From Puccinia triticina (Eukaryota; Basidiomycota; Pucciniomycetes; Pucciniales; Pucciniaceae): 64,000 nt of DNA. The notes beneath the pieces are model-generated. The model worked only from the letters and a program-made list of their open reading frames with translations, searched no databases and had not been told where the DNA came from. This document shows positions 33,262-45,600 of the stretch, piece by piece. Made by a program: the position numbers and the translations under genes. Location of the stretch: positions 2,873,001 through 2,937,000 of the forward strand of contig NC_070575.1 in the NCBI RefSeq assembly GCF_026914185.1, written 5' to 3'. Within the stretch, counting starts at the first letter, position 1. Each line of letters begins with the position of its first letter.

Positions 33262-34939
33262 ATGCAATCAGCCAAACTTCAAGAAAGCAGTGATTTGAGT
33301 GAATTAGATGATCGTGACCTTGGTCAGTACATACATATGTTCAACGTTACAGCTGATGGTCCAATAATGAACTACAACAAGTTTCACTTTTTAGGCAATG
33401 GCGCGAGTGGCGCTCCCCCCCTGAAGAAAACCCGCAAGAAAGAGGTGAGGACGAATTCGCGCTTGGAAGGCCGGTCTTCAAAGGCGTCCAAGACCAAGAA
33501 GAAGAGAGCGGGTCACAATTGGGTCGCACAGGGTGAGAGTTGAGATTTTTACCTCTGCATCTCCTGGCCAATCGTGAACTAAGGCAGGTTTTATTTTTTT
33601 AGGCAGTGACGCCAGTGGCGCTCCGGCCCTGGAGAAAACGAATGAAGCGACGAATTCGCCCTTGGAAGGCCACCCTTCAATGGCATCCACAAAGAGAGCG
33701 GGAGACAATTTGGCCGCACAAGGTAAGCGGATGTTTACCTCTGCATCTCCTGGCCAATCGCGAACTCAGAAAGGTTTCCTTTTTTTAGGCAGTGACGCCA
33801 GCGGGGCTCCGAACCTGGAGAAACCAAATAAAGTGACGAGTTCGCACTTGGAAGGCCGTCCTTCAAAGGCATCTACGAAGAAAAGGGTGGGAGACGATCT
33901 GGCCGCGGAGCCAACCAAGCGGTCCAACCGGAGCCAAAAAACGCACATGGATTCATCTGACGGCTCTCTAGGTCTTAATCTCCGCGCCGGGAAAACTGCG
34001 AGGGTTAGCAGTAAATCCAAAAATGCAGCTGCAAAAACCTGTTCCAGTTCAACTTCTATCCATAACAGCAATCCCAAGGGAATCACGGAAGCTTTGACAT
34101 TCAATCTGCTTGAGCAATCATTTTTGGTGCAACCGGAGCCGGCTCTGTTGATATCACCCACCGGCATTGATAACTTTGAAAACTTGATGGAGGAGGAGAA
34201 TTTGATACGCTTCAAGGCCGAAAACTTACTAGACGACGCCATGCAACCCACACAGATGGCTCCAAATTGGCGATCTCTGAGCCCAAAATCCCCGGTTCGG
34301 CGTGCGCGAGTGGAGCCAGCCATGATTCCTTCGAATTCTTGGATTTCGCTTCAGTCGTCGGCAAAAGAGGGGTTGGCGATTGGTGCGATAGAACAGATGT
34401 CAAACATGCAAACAATGCAGTTGATACAAGACGGGCTTTATCGTTTGCCAGTAGACCGTCCCGAAGACAGTTCGCTCCCCTCGAGTCCGGCGGGATTCGA
34501 TTCGACCAATAGGACGTTGCCGACGCAAACTCAAGTTTTAGAGCGACTGGTATCGGATGGCCTCTTATCCAAAAGGGTATTGCGTTCACTGGCCCCCTCA
34601 AAACAATCCAGTTTGGCTCTTGTCCCTGACCCCCCACGCACGGGGGCGGATTTCATACAAGCCTGCAAATCAATCTCTGCAAACCACTGTCTAGATCCCC
34701 CTAGACAATCGGCAGTGGAATCAGGCGGGCGCATAAACAATGAATACATTTGCTTCAGCCCACCTGCCATGGCTCCGACCAACGAAGTTTTGGAGCGAAT
34801 GGGGACTGAGCCGAGTGGAGCAGGTGAGCCATACATATCTGAGGGTGTATATATATGGGGCGTGATAGTCACTGACCAGGATGGCAGCGGGGTCATGTAC
34901 AGAATTATTTCAAGACCTCATCGAAATGATTCTCCGTAA
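33262..34939 (+). CDS. 489-aa protein built by tandem exon duplication, intact
   Basis: Exons 33262-33322, 33395-33532, 33603-33722 and 33789-34939 give one open frame (1470 nt with TAA). Exons 2, 3 and the start of exon 4 are copies of one unit, GSDASGAPxLEK...LEG(R/H)PSKAST...AGDNLAAQG. The intervening introns are copies too: both contain CCTCTGCATCTCCTGGCCAA and end TTTTTTTAG. Every junction is phase 1, so any number of units stays in frame. The rest is Ser/Pro-rich with a basic patch (SKSKNAAAKT) and a helical-looking segment (TQTQVLERLVSDGLLSKRVL). No known domain. An alternative 3' exon starting at AATTATTTC near 34903 would replace the last residues with LFQDLIEMILRKDDCC, extending to 35186. 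Confidence 0.7.
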
Positions 34940-35186
34940 GGACGATTGTTGTGGAGATGTCGTCATGCAGCACCCAACTCAGGAGCAGGGATGCACACAG
35001 GCCGAAACACAGAGTGAACCAGGTGCCGAGACGAAAGGGGTCATGATACCAATCAAGCCAGAAGCTGCCCACCAACAATCACCGGGGGGAAAAGTTCCTC
35101 TTGCTTCAATCTCCTCCAGCTGTAAATATATGTCCGGCGTTGATCCATGGCCTGCTTGGCGTTTTTTTTGTCATGGCCTTTTCTAG

Positions 35187-35883
35187 AAATGGTTTGGGCC
35201 TTCTTTGTCTGTATATATATATATTCAATAAAAGTTTTATTTGGTGCCCACAACATTACAGGCTCACCAAGTCTTTCCGGCCTGGTCGAGTTGGTCGAGT
35301 TCACCATTAACAATTGGCATCAATGTACTTATTACTTGACTCCCATGGAAGACACTACACAGCACAAGGTTTTTTAAATAACACAAGACATGGAGACTGG
35401 AAATCGTGACAAGGTTCCTCTACATAGGTAAAAACAAGGAAGATTCCAGCCCATGGAAAATCCGCACGTATCTGATCAGTACACGCGGCAAAGTCAAACA
35501 AGCTTCCCAAACCATGTAAAAAGAAAGAAACAGCAAGAAACCAGTGAGACACTGAAAATATCTGAGCATAACATAATATTTGTGTAGGTGTATTCTACTC
35601 GACTCCTCGAGGTCGCTGAGGAAGTTCTAGTCCTCACGCTATGTAGAATGGGAGCGGCAGGTTTATGAATCGGAGCAATTGGGAGAAGTATCTGGACCAG
35701 CAGCTCCTGATTCATCAGAATGATTCGCACGGCTGTCAAGTCGGTACGCGGGACCTGCGTTGTTTGCGCTGAGAGTTGGAAGCGGAATCATGCGCTCCCT
35801 GGAAGACCAAGCGGAATGGCAAATTGCAAATCATAAACCATCTTCAATGATTGACCTTGCAAATCGTCCAAGAAAAAAATGCC
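35187..35883. other. no supported gene
   Basis: A/T-rich DNA with TATATATATATA near 35215 and scattered short ORFs; no coding signal I can defend. Confidence 0.4.
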
Positions 35884-36791
35884 TTACGCCTGTAAATCGC
35901 GGATCTCATGGACTGAGACTGCAAAAGGGGCCCGCGCCAGGGCTCTACAATTTTGGGCATCTATCCCGCGCAAACTCATGATAGCTGACACAACGTTCAT
36001 ATCGTGCTCGTCCCAACCCTGCGTCCCGATAGGCCTGTCCGAACGTTGGGCGTCTCGCGCCGCCCCCAAGCCACGGCCAACCGTGCGGGCCACCGAGGTA
36101 CGGTTTTGGAAATGCACCCGTCTGCTTCCGACGATGGGCCCAACCCCTGCCCGCGAGTTGTTTTCGAGGGTTCTAATCCTTTCACTCATGGTATTTATTC
36201 GAGCTGAAAAGATTAGGTTAATATGCTCAGTTATTTTGTTCACTTTTTCGCAGGTCATCAGAGAACACTTTGTACTTGTATACATTGTATTGGATTCCAC
36301 CAAGTCCGCACGAGATCGAGCATCCATTCTTCTCATCTCTTTGAGTAATTATGGGCGGATTTCAGAAGGACAATTTTACATGACAAAAGTTCAGACTCAT
36401 GTAAGTAATTCACAAAAACTTTATACATAACAAGGCAAGATTGGGATTGGAATTGAACTGACTAAAATCCCGTTGACAGCGCTGTAAGCTATTAATTCGA
36501 CTGGATATGGAAGCTAGGGTTTCAAACGTATTAGCCTGGCCTACAATTGCTCCTAGGCGGTTCTCTATGGCGCCCAACCGTTGCTCGAAATTGACCATCT
36601 GATCTGAGTGACCCCAATACACCCAATGCGTAAACAAGAGAAAAGAAGGACGTCAATACACGAAGAAGGAAGATGATGAACCAATGCGGCTGACCAAAGG
36701 CCCTCTGATGGCGTGGGATTACCGCTCCTAATCGATTCTCTAAGGTGTCCATACGCTCCTTGCGGGCGGCTCTCACATCTGGGTCACCCAA
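35884..36791 (-). CDS. coiled-coil protein gene (paralogue of 38694-39294), exons uncertain
   Basis: Three minus-strand segments look like exons of one small coiled-coil protein. They are VRAARKERMDTLENRLGAVI (36791-36700), VNFEQRLGAIENRLGAIVGQ with ANTFETLASISSRINSLQR (36600-36480), and after an intron ending TTTTCAG, ARINTMSERIRTLENNSRAG with a basic, Arg-rich C-terminus (36215-35884). The middle exon matches the second exon of the gene at 38694-39294 residue by residue (VEERLVALERKVRSIVG ... FEGLPTLAGRITRL), so the two are paralogues. I could not fix the start or all splice sites. Upstream ORF 37135-37371 (ELSIRLVFERSNPPKPRSPP) may be an earlier exon. Function unknown. Confidence 0.4.
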
Positions 36792-37487
36792 ACGAAATAA
36801 TAAGTAAAAAAAGCGGATAAATATAGATTATGTATGCATGTATCTTCCATGGCAAGGCAGGTCAGGCTCACTCGGGTTTCCTGAATTCCTATACATTTTT
36901 TTTGAAATTGGTAGATCTAGTAGAAAACAGGGATGGATGGATGGGACTAGGAAACCGACAATTCTGAAGTGAGTGATCGTTAAGCACCAGACTGTTGCAA
37001 AAATCTGTCTGCTTAAATCATTTGCGCTCATATATATGCATGTTGAAGGGAGTGGGTCACAAATTGGACTACGTATACTCGTCCAAGGGCCTCGGCCAGT
37101 TCGCACTACACCGTGGGGATCCAAGCAAGGTACGTTACTGTGTATAATGGATCACTAGCACTAGATCCCGCAACAGTTCCGGTGGGCTGCGGGGCTTTGG
37201 CGGATTGCTTCTTTCAAAGACAAGACGAATTGACAGCTCATGGCTTCTTCTCCCGCCAATATTAACACTGTGATTGACTTGTAAGATCCATCCAGCCCAC
37301 ATCAGGTCGTCAAAATTTGCAAGAAAAAAGCCAACTAAATTGGGTCCCTCAGTGAGCCTTTTTGTGCTCACTAAGGGTCCGGGGTTTTGAGGAAGCGGCT
37401 ATTTCCGATAACCAATTTCGTTGATAAGGCGCTTGAAGGACTGTGTAGACCAAAAAAGGAACAACTATATACACGTCTTGGTTGAGG

Positions 37488-37640
37488 GAGGAAAACTATA
37501 TACAATGGTTGGTTGACGCAGGGTAATCTCAAAAACTGATGAAATGGGAAAGTAGTAATCACCCTTTGGGGGAGGAAAACTATATACAATGGTTGGTCGA
37601 CGGAGGGTAATCTCAAAAACCGATGAAATGGGAGGAAAGT
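37488..37640. repeat. two tandem copies of an 81-bp unit
   Basis: GAGGAAAACTATATACAATG starts at about 37491 and again at about 37572. Both copies continue with GGTTGG and GGGTAATCTCAAAAAC. It lies just downstream of the gene that ends at 37672. Confidence 0.8.
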
Positions 37641-37671
37641 AAAAGTAACCACCAATTGGGACGGTGAACAA

Positions 37672-38677
37672 TCATATGCCATCCTTTTTGGCGCGTTTTG
37701 AGGATCCGCTGGCCACAGGTTGATTTTTGGATGTGCGCTTACTTCGGCCTGGGCTGTCTTCCTGGCCCCTGGTACCGGTACGGCGGCCTATGCTTTGCAT
37801 GATGGAACTGAGGCTTGGCAACGAGGAACCCGGACTAGGATCACTGCGATTTTCTAAGGTGGATAGTATTGTGTGGAGCACAATGTAAGCCTTTTTTGCG
37901 CAGTCACTTCCGAAATCTTCAGCTTACATACCATCCTGGCCTGGTTCTTGATCATTTCGCGCCACGTTGACCTCCGCCGGAGTGTCTGCCCGCATGCTCA
38001 CATTGGGCCCCTGCTCACTCTCTGGGGTGCATTGTTTGAAACAGCAATGAATGTGTTAGCATCCGCCTGACTTGTCAAATACCTAGTATTTTTCATTTCA
38101 TTTTCCTCAAAAGCAAAACAAAAAATTCACGCTCACCCAAGTCCCCACCTTCTCGAGCCCCATTCACCGCAATAGGCAATCCTTCCTCGGTGATGATTCC
38201 GGAATCCTTCATTATCCTCACCAAGGCGTACACACGAGCCAGTTCCAATCGGATGACTTGATAATCTGGGCGCTCACTGAGAACCTGAGAGACTTGCGCC
38301 TGAAACTGATCCTCATTGACAAGCATTCTGGCTCCTAAGTCCTCAAACGTCTGGCTGCAGAACAAGATCTCCTTCTTTCGAATTTCCGCAATTTTCTTCA
38401 AGCAAGCTGTTGCCATATTGATCCGCTCTTCGCTAGACAAAGTGCCTAGCCTATCCAATACCATCCGAGCGCCATTAGGTCTATGTAGCACTTCGAGAAA
38501 GAGATCCAAATCGGATTGTCCTGCTCCGGGATTGGCCTGAGCACCCTTGTTACGACCCATATGGCCCCTGACAAATGCTTCAAACTCCATGAAGCGTTCT
38601 GTCACTGTGTTTAAATGTGTGGCCACAGCATTCACGTGTGCGGTCACCTGGTTGGTTCTCTCTGTTGTGAAGTCCAT
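37672..38677 (-). CDS. 270-aa coiled-coil and basic-tail protein, intact
   Basis: Exons 38677-38137, 38021-37932 and 37853-37672 give 813 nt ending in TGA, with GT-AG introns. The N-terminus is an amphipathic helix (TTERTNQVTAHVNAVATHLN, then VTERFMEFEAFVRGHM). A Q/E/R-rich helical core follows (INMATACLKKIAEIRKKEIL, QVSQVLSERPDYQVIRLELA). The acidic second exon is followed by a Ser-rich C-terminus with a bipartite-type nuclear signal (KRTSKNQPVASGSSKRAKK). I recognise no family. The start codon is only 16 bp after the stop codon of the gene at 38694-39294 on the same strand, so the two may be co-transcribed. Function unknown; it is likely nuclear and oligomeric. Confidence 0.7.
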
Positions 38678-38693
38678 GTTTTTTTATCAGCGC

Positions 38694-39294
38694 TCAAATT
38701 TCTCCTGCAAAGTTATACACACATTTACACCAAACTTACCACCATGTTCTATATAGGACTCCAATTGCGCAACACGAGCGCAAAGAGGCAAATCCACCAC
38801 CTCAGAGCCTACAAGAAACCGCACCAAATCATGCAAAACATCAATCAGTTCACGGTCACCTACTTTATTGGTACGATGAACACTAACACAATTTGGCTAG
38901 ACGTTGGCCAAGTCGAGTGATTCGCCCTGCCAAGGTTGGTAGGCCTTCAAAGGCCAAGCCGTCATCAAATCCAACAATGCTCCGGACTTTCCTCTCCAGT
39001 GCAACCAAGCGCTCTTCGACAGCATTCTCGGCGGCATCTGACCCATCGCAAGAGGCAAGAAATAAATACAAGTCAGTGGTGTCCTCGCTTACCACCAAAT
39101 CCAAGTACCCTTGCTTTGGTCATGAATCCTAACTGATAGTAGAAATCCTTGCCTGACTCACTATGTTGGCCCGCAGGAGAGTTAATGGAGACGGGAGGCT
39201 GAACGGAAGCAGGAGAGTTAATGGAGACGAGAGACTGAACGGAAGCAGGAGAGTGAACAGGGGTGACCCAGGCACGTTGTGAAGGGTCACTCAT
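38694..39294 (-). CDS. 120-aa coiled-coil protein, intact four-exon gene
   Basis: Exons 39294-39162, 39037-38888, 38808-38740 and 38704-38694 total 363 nt and end TGA. Introns are GT-AG and phases agree (all phase 1). The first exon has two near-identical repeats (VSINSPASVQ). The second exon is a heptad-rich helix (AVEERLVALERKVRSIVG) followed by GLPTLAGRITRLGQRLAKL. The third exon continues VVDLPLCARVAQLESYIEH. A TATA-like TTTTTATACATATA lies just upstream (39305-39320, minus strand). A paralogue is at 35884-36791. I recognise no family. Confidence 0.65.
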
Positions 39295-39424
39295 TCTCAA
39301 TGGAATATATGTATAAAAAAGAAGTGTGTGTGAATTTGGACTGGGGTCAAGTGAGGCGGGATCGATATTTTGTTTGGGTTTTAGGTATAGGACAGTGGTA
39401 AGTTCAGAGGCGGAATAGTTCATC

Positions 39425-40223
39425 CTTATATACTTTCTTCAGCAGAACCCCGCCCTCTTGATAGGTTAGGTATGATGCCTTGTCCATCTTGTCGCTCACT
39501 CTCCCATTTCCTTGTACGCTTGCTTCCCTCATTCATCCCGTTTGTATGCAAACGCAAAATTGAACACAAGCTTCCCTTTTGCCGTTTTTGGCATCACATG
39601 TAGGATAGGCGGATAGGCGCTAACCAATTCGGTGTTCCATCCCACCAGGCGAATGTTACCTAGCGTTTGTGCTTCACCCAACTAGCTAGCTAGCATTGGG
39701 ACAGGCCGCCACACTCTAAATTGGTACACTCCCAGATTGTTGGCCACCGATGCAGTCATGGGCCCTCTCTGACCAAGCCCCTCTTCTCGCATATACAATT
39801 TTGCCCAGTCACCATTTTTTTGCATCGATCCTAAACAAAACCCCCTCAATCGGGGACTCAATCAACTGTGAATATTGACGAGCACCACACTACACTACCA
39901 GCTGGTGTATCTTCATACAGGCGTTATGGACAGTCCATGTGAATGAGCTCCTGCCTTAAGCAATGGTAGGGCGCATCAGCTCTTCCTTTCGCAAGAATAC
40001 TAAGTATCCCCTTTCTGGTCGTTCAGGTTTCTCATCACGATGATTGATTTCCTTTTTTTCCTTTTGAACACTTCCGACATACAAATGCATTTTCAATTTT
40101 TGTTTCAATGATCTCCTTGGCTAGCCTCGATTGCCACCACTCACTTGACTAATTCCCGACCAGCAAATATCATTTGGCACTTCTAGTTTGGCATTGCTGC
40201 AGAGCGTTCTGTCCGGTTAAAAT
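39425..40223. other. no supported gene
   Basis: Upstream DNA of the minus-strand gene pair. A GCTAGCTAGCTAGC run at about 39690 and pyrimidine-rich tracts; no ORF worth calling. Confidence 0.45.
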
Positions 40224-41813
40224 TCAGCTGCGCAGAGGTGTTGGGCCAAAATGAAGAGCCAGAATTCTCGGTTTGAGATTGACGTTGGACATGTTTCTGT
40301 ATTGGAGGGTGTATGGAGATAGACATCCCTGTCTAGAGATTGATTGATTGTCAGGGTGCCTCGAATAACTGCGCGTGCTTTCAGTGGAAAGTCTATCATT
40401 GTTAGTGTATGCTTGATTTTGGTGTTGCCGGATTTGATCAAGGTTAGCTTTAGTGCTTGAGTGGGTGATAGTATCATCAATGGGAACTTGAAAGCTTGAC
40501 GTGGATGGATAGACGTTTTGTTTTTGTTGACCTGATGTGGGAATCTGATGAGTGGATATATTGTCGTGGGTTACATTAGAATAAGGATGATGATATGAGG
40601 CCGGCTCCACGCTCGTGGGTTTGCTGTTGGAATCTTATGCAATCTGTTGAATCTCCTGGCAGCCTGAATCTGAATCTAGCTCTTCGCTTTCATAATATTC
40701 CTGCTCGCTGGCATAGTTTTGAGCACTTTTTCCTTTCCAAACACTTGATCCTGGTAGGACAATATTGGGAATTCCTTGTGCTGGAAGGCTCTGTTGAGTG
40801 TTACGGGCTGGATGTGTTGATGATTGGGTTGGTTGGGCCATTGCAGGATCAGTAAAGTGAACAGTAGGTTGTGATGGTCGTGGGCTTGGACGATTTTGAG
40901 TTGGCCGAAATTGATGAAATGGCGGATTATTGTCAAGGGAAGGCTCGTGACGACGGCAGACAGGTGGAGGCTGATCAGAGACTAGATTATCCATGGTAGG
41001 CACCTGACGAGGGGCTGCTGGAGCACGGCGGACAGGTGGGGGCTGAGGGACTGGATCATTGACAGGAGGCGCCTGACAAGGGGCTGTTGGAGCACGGCTG
41101 ACAAGTGGGGGCTGAGGGACTGGATCATTGACGGGAGGTGCCTGACAAGGGGCTGTTGGAGCACGGCAGGCAGGTGGGGGCTGAGGGACTGGATCATCTA
41201 CGGGAGGCGCCTGACAAGGGGCTGTTGGAGCACGGCGGACAGATGGGGGCTGAGTGACTGGATCATCCACGGGAGGCGCCTGACAAGGGGCAGCTTGAGC
41301 ACGGCGGGCGGGTGGAGGCGGAGGGACTGGATCATCTACGGGAGGGGCCTGACGAGGGGCTGCTCAAGCACGGTAGGCAGGTGGAGGCGGAGGGACTGGA
41401 TCATCCACGGGTGGCACATTGCAAGCGGTATTTAGAGGCCTACCAATTCGGGGTGGTGGAGGCGGATCATCTGGGGGTGGATCGTCTATGGGGTCTGGTG
41501 AGTAGTGACCAAGATCAGCTTTAAAAGTCGGGTGCTCCAAGTAGTGATGGATAATGAATACTTACCATGATTAACGCCGAGTGACTCACGATGCCCTGGG
41601 GAATTTTTGGATTAGCTTGGAAAGGTGAGCAGTTCAAGTATTCAAGAGGCCAAGCTCACTGCAAACGAGTCCATCTACTAAATTACGTAGCTCTGGCAAA
41701 TTGGTTGCAACAGGTACGGGGATTTCAGGAAAATTTTGCCAAATAAAATCTTTTAAGTCAGCTTTGCAAACATGCCGGGCAAACGCATTGAATCTGGAGA
41801 TATGGTCCGTCAT
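40224..41813 (-). pseudogene. proline-rich 20-residue-repeat protein, two premature stops
   Basis: A possible start is ATG 41813 (MTDHISRFNAFARHVCKADL). Exon 1 runs to a GTGAGC donor near 41655. A 31-nt exon (RHRESLGVNH) follows, then a long exon from about 41498 beginning DPIDDPPPDDPPPPPRIGRP. The long exon contains about seven copies of a 20-residue unit, (V/M)DDPVPQPPPVRRAPTAPCQ, encoded by 60-bp repeats at 40990-41420. Its C-terminal part has EQEYYESEELDSDSGCQEIQ and then Gln/Ser/Tyr-rich sequence to the stop at 40224. TGA 41364-41366 and TAA 40635-40637 break the frame. The LTR element at 41978 inserted about 165 bp upstream of the ATG. The N-terminal part may be a small folded domain; function unknown. 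Confidence 0.5.
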
Positions 41814-41977
41814 GACAATTGCTGTGAGATCAACTCCAGAAATTTGACCAGATGGCTGCCGTAGAGTTGAAAACAGAAATAGGACCAAGGAGAAAAAAGA
41901 GAAGAAGCGGTATAAAGTATCCAAGCAAATTTTGAGATGATATTTTGTATCCAAATTCAATCAAGGGGGGGTCTGAG

Positions 41978-42667
41978 TGTCAGGGTGTGCCTCTATAGTG
42001 GCAACGCACTGAATGAAACCTTCGATATAATCAAGGTTTGACGGCTGATCTCAGCTGTCACGACTGTCTGTCGGTGCTTGACTTGGCCGTAGCACAAGGA
42101 GAAAAGCCGCGCCTCCCTCTGGAGGGGCTGGTTGAGCAAATACAACCGGAATCTAAGAGATTTGAGAGAGAGTCCTTTCTAGGACAGAGAGAGAGAAAAG
42201 GAAGAAAACCTAGACTTACTTAATTTGGGTAAGTCGAGGTCAAGAGCGGAGTCGGAAGTGTAAAGGTGGGGGAAGGTGGATCAGAAAGTAAGCGCCCCAA
42301 TTGTTGTATCTTCAATGCAACAAATAAGCGGGCCTGGTAACTAATAATGATCTGGGGGACCATCCTATGTGCGGAGATCCCTCATGCTTTATACCCAGCC
42401 TTTAGCTGGTTGGCTTGTGGTTCGCGGACCACGGGTCGTCATTCAGAGAACTTTGTGAGAAGTTCCTTAGAACCTACCCAGTGGGTATGTTCACTCGCGA
42501 CATTGGCTCAGGTACAGTGTTCATGAGAGTCATCCTCCACGGCTTCTGTTCCCAGCCGGATCCTAAACCCCAGTAGCTACAGAGCCGCCGGTGGCAGGGT
42601 CGCCATCTTCTGTGGCGGCCCGCAGTTTGTCAGTCTCTGTGCTGACTGCGTTAGCAGATGGCTGACA
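41978..42667 (-). repeat. 3' LTR of the chromovirus
   Basis: It has TGTCAG/CTGACA ends. The last 105 bases of pol (through 42563) lie inside the LTR. It differs from the other LTR at 10 positions with no indels, and nine of these are CG versus TG or CA. Confidence 0.95.
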
Positions 42668-45600
42668 CTCGCCCCCCCAAAAAAGCACGGCTCTGATAGG
42701 AGTTGTGCCCGGGTTGCGGCGCTTAGAAGTGCAAAACTTGCGCAACAGAACTTCAGTGTTCTGGATAGCCTCCTTTGGTAGCCATTTATCATGGTTGGCG
42801 CAAAGCCCCTTGAACCAAGTCAGATAGAGGCAAGATTCCTGCCCTTGGACACGCATAAGTTTTTCGTCCAGAATGCGGAACGCCACCTTGTCATTGGTGT
42901 GCTCCGGCGTCAAGTCCGGCACCACCAGGGGAGGGGGCAAAGGTTGATGATCGTCAACGACATACTTCTTGAGCAGGCTCACCAGAAAGGTGGGGTGATT
43001 AAGGTCAAAACCCTCCGTTAATATCACCTTGACTGCGTTCCTCCCATGCAAGGCTTTCACAAAAAATGGCCCCACAAACGCGTCCTTTAGTTTCCTATTT
43101 CCGCCCAAATTCTGGAAATTCACAGTGGAAACCAGCACCCGATCGTCAACTCTAATTTCGTGGTCCCGGTGCGTCTTATCCCACCGCTCCTTATTATATG
43201 CGACCGCATCCGCCAGGCAAGCGCTTGCTTGCGCCTCCGCCCGCACCATCATATCTTGAAACCGTTCGGCTGACGGGTGTAGGGTTACAGCCTTGCTCAG
43301 CACCAGATCACGTGGCATGTGAGGGATCCAGCCCCGTTCAAGTTCAAACGGGGTCTTCCCAGTGCTTGAATGAACGCTGGAGTTGTAGGCATGCTCCAGC
43401 GCTGGCAAAAGGGAAACCCAGTCATGGGTATAGCCTTTGTTATCTTTGAACCGCAAGCCAAAAGCGCAATAGCGGCACACCATATCCTCGAGCGTCTTGA
43501 TCATACGCTCGGCCAGACCGTCAGTCTGGGGATGATATGCAGTAGAGAACAAAAGTTTTGTCCCCATCAGCTGGAATAAACTCTGCCAAAACTCAGAGGT
43601 AAACTTAGGGTCACGATCCGTGATAATGACCCTAGGGCAACCAACGTTGTGAACAATAGAATTCCAGAAGATCAGCGCAATATCCAACGCCGTATTGCCT
43701 TTATAGCAAGGGAGGAAACGGGCGCGTTTGGAGAAGCGATCCACCACCACTAGAACAGCATTAAAGCTTTCTTTTCCCCCCGGTGGGAGCGCGGTGACAA
43801 AGTCCATATTGATCACCTCCCAACGCTGTTTGGGCTCCTCAATAGCTTGCAAAAGTCCAAACCGCTTTCCAGTCGCGCGGTTGGCTTTTTGGCATTGGTC
43901 GCAACTGGAGCAGTATTGCTCCACCCCAGCGGTCCACCCAGGCCACCAAGCCAGTACCCGGAGCCGCTCGACCGTACGGTCCTTAGAGAAATGTCCCGCG
44001 GCCACGTTATCATGACACTCATGGAGCATAGTACTAATATGATCCTTGTCAACGAGCACGAGCGCGCAGTGATTACCCGTACGGTGATACAGCAGACCAT
44101 CCAAAAGCAGGAAACGGCCTTCCAAAAAATTGTCTGCCCACGGTTCCTCCAGCCGCACCACCAGGTCGGGTTGAGAGTGCTTGGATCTGAGAATACCCAC
44201 TAAGGCAGCCATGTTGGGGTTACTGTCATAGCTCCGCTCCACCAAATCCCAGAACTCCGTTGCCAAACCGCTGACACTGATTGCCATTATGGGCACCTCT
44301 CGCGGAGTGTCTTCCTTGTCGGCGGCCGGGTTATCTTCGTTGTTTGGCAGGGCCCAACGGGACAAGCCATCCACATTCTTGTGGATCAAGCCGTCCCGGT
44401 GGACAATTGTCATGGAGCCACGCCACTCCTGGATTGATATCTGCCAGCGCATCATATGCCTGCTTGGCGTCTTCATATTTAACAAGAACTTTAGCGCCAC
44501 ACAGTCTGTAATGACGGTGAACACGCAGCCATCCAAGTAGTAGTACAGCTTTTCCAACGCCCAAACAAGGCAGAGGCACTCCAGTTGGGAAGCCCCGTAC
44601 TTCTTTTCGGAATCCTTCAGCTGCCGCGAAATGAAACAAATGGGGCCCTCCTGCTCTTTGTCCCCAACGATCTGAATCTAATGCAGCGCAGCCCCGATGC
44701 CTTCCATGCACGCATCAACATAAAGCAAAAATGGACGGGACAGGTCCGGGTGAAAGAGCAATGGAGCCGTAGTAAGTGCTACCCAAAGAGCTTTATAGGC
44801 CTCAATGCGCTCCAGCGTCATTTCAAACGCAACGTTCGGGCTACATATCTTATACAGGCAAGACACCATGAGGTTAAAATCCTTAATATGTAGCCGATAA
44901 TAGCCGGCAAAACCAAGGAACAATTGTAATTCCTTTACCGTTACTGGGATAGGCTTCAGGAGCACCGCGGCAACCCGGTGCTGGTCAATGCCAAGAGACA
45001 GACCATTAACAATGTGGCCCAAGGCCTTCAGTTCCAAAAAGCCAAAGGAACATTTAGTAAGAGAGATCTTCATCCCCATCTTGCGGACCTTTTGAAGGAT
45101 AATACAAAGTTTCAGGACATGTTCCTCCCACGTTTCCGTGAAGATGATGATGTTGTCGATATAAATGATCAACCATAGCTCGCTGAGCTCCAAACGGAAC
45201 TCCGAATCCATCATCCGCTGAAAATGTGACGGAGCGTTCTTGATGCCGAATGGCATCCTCAGATACTCATGGACCCCCATATGGGAAATGATCCGTAAGA
45301 ATTGGCGACTGTCTTTACCTACAGTATTCTGATGAAAACCCTTCAGCACGTCCATGCAAGTGATGAACTTTGCACCGTGCAGTTTGGTCAGGGACTCCGT
45401 GATCTTTGGCATGGGGTACCGGTCCGGAGTTGTGTAAGTATTCAGGGCCCGAAAATCGCCTACCAGACGTGATTTGTCCTTATTCCAGACAATGATCACC
45501 GGTGTGGTGATAGAAACTCCTTCGTTGGATCCCACCTTTCGCAGAATACCCATGCAAATAAGGAGCGCTATATGTTCTTCAATAGCCGCTCTAGTCCGCG

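Noticed and set aside
42038..42223. ORF found in both LTRs (also 53390-53575)
   Set aside because: Lies wholly inside the LTR copies; LTR sequence, not a gene.
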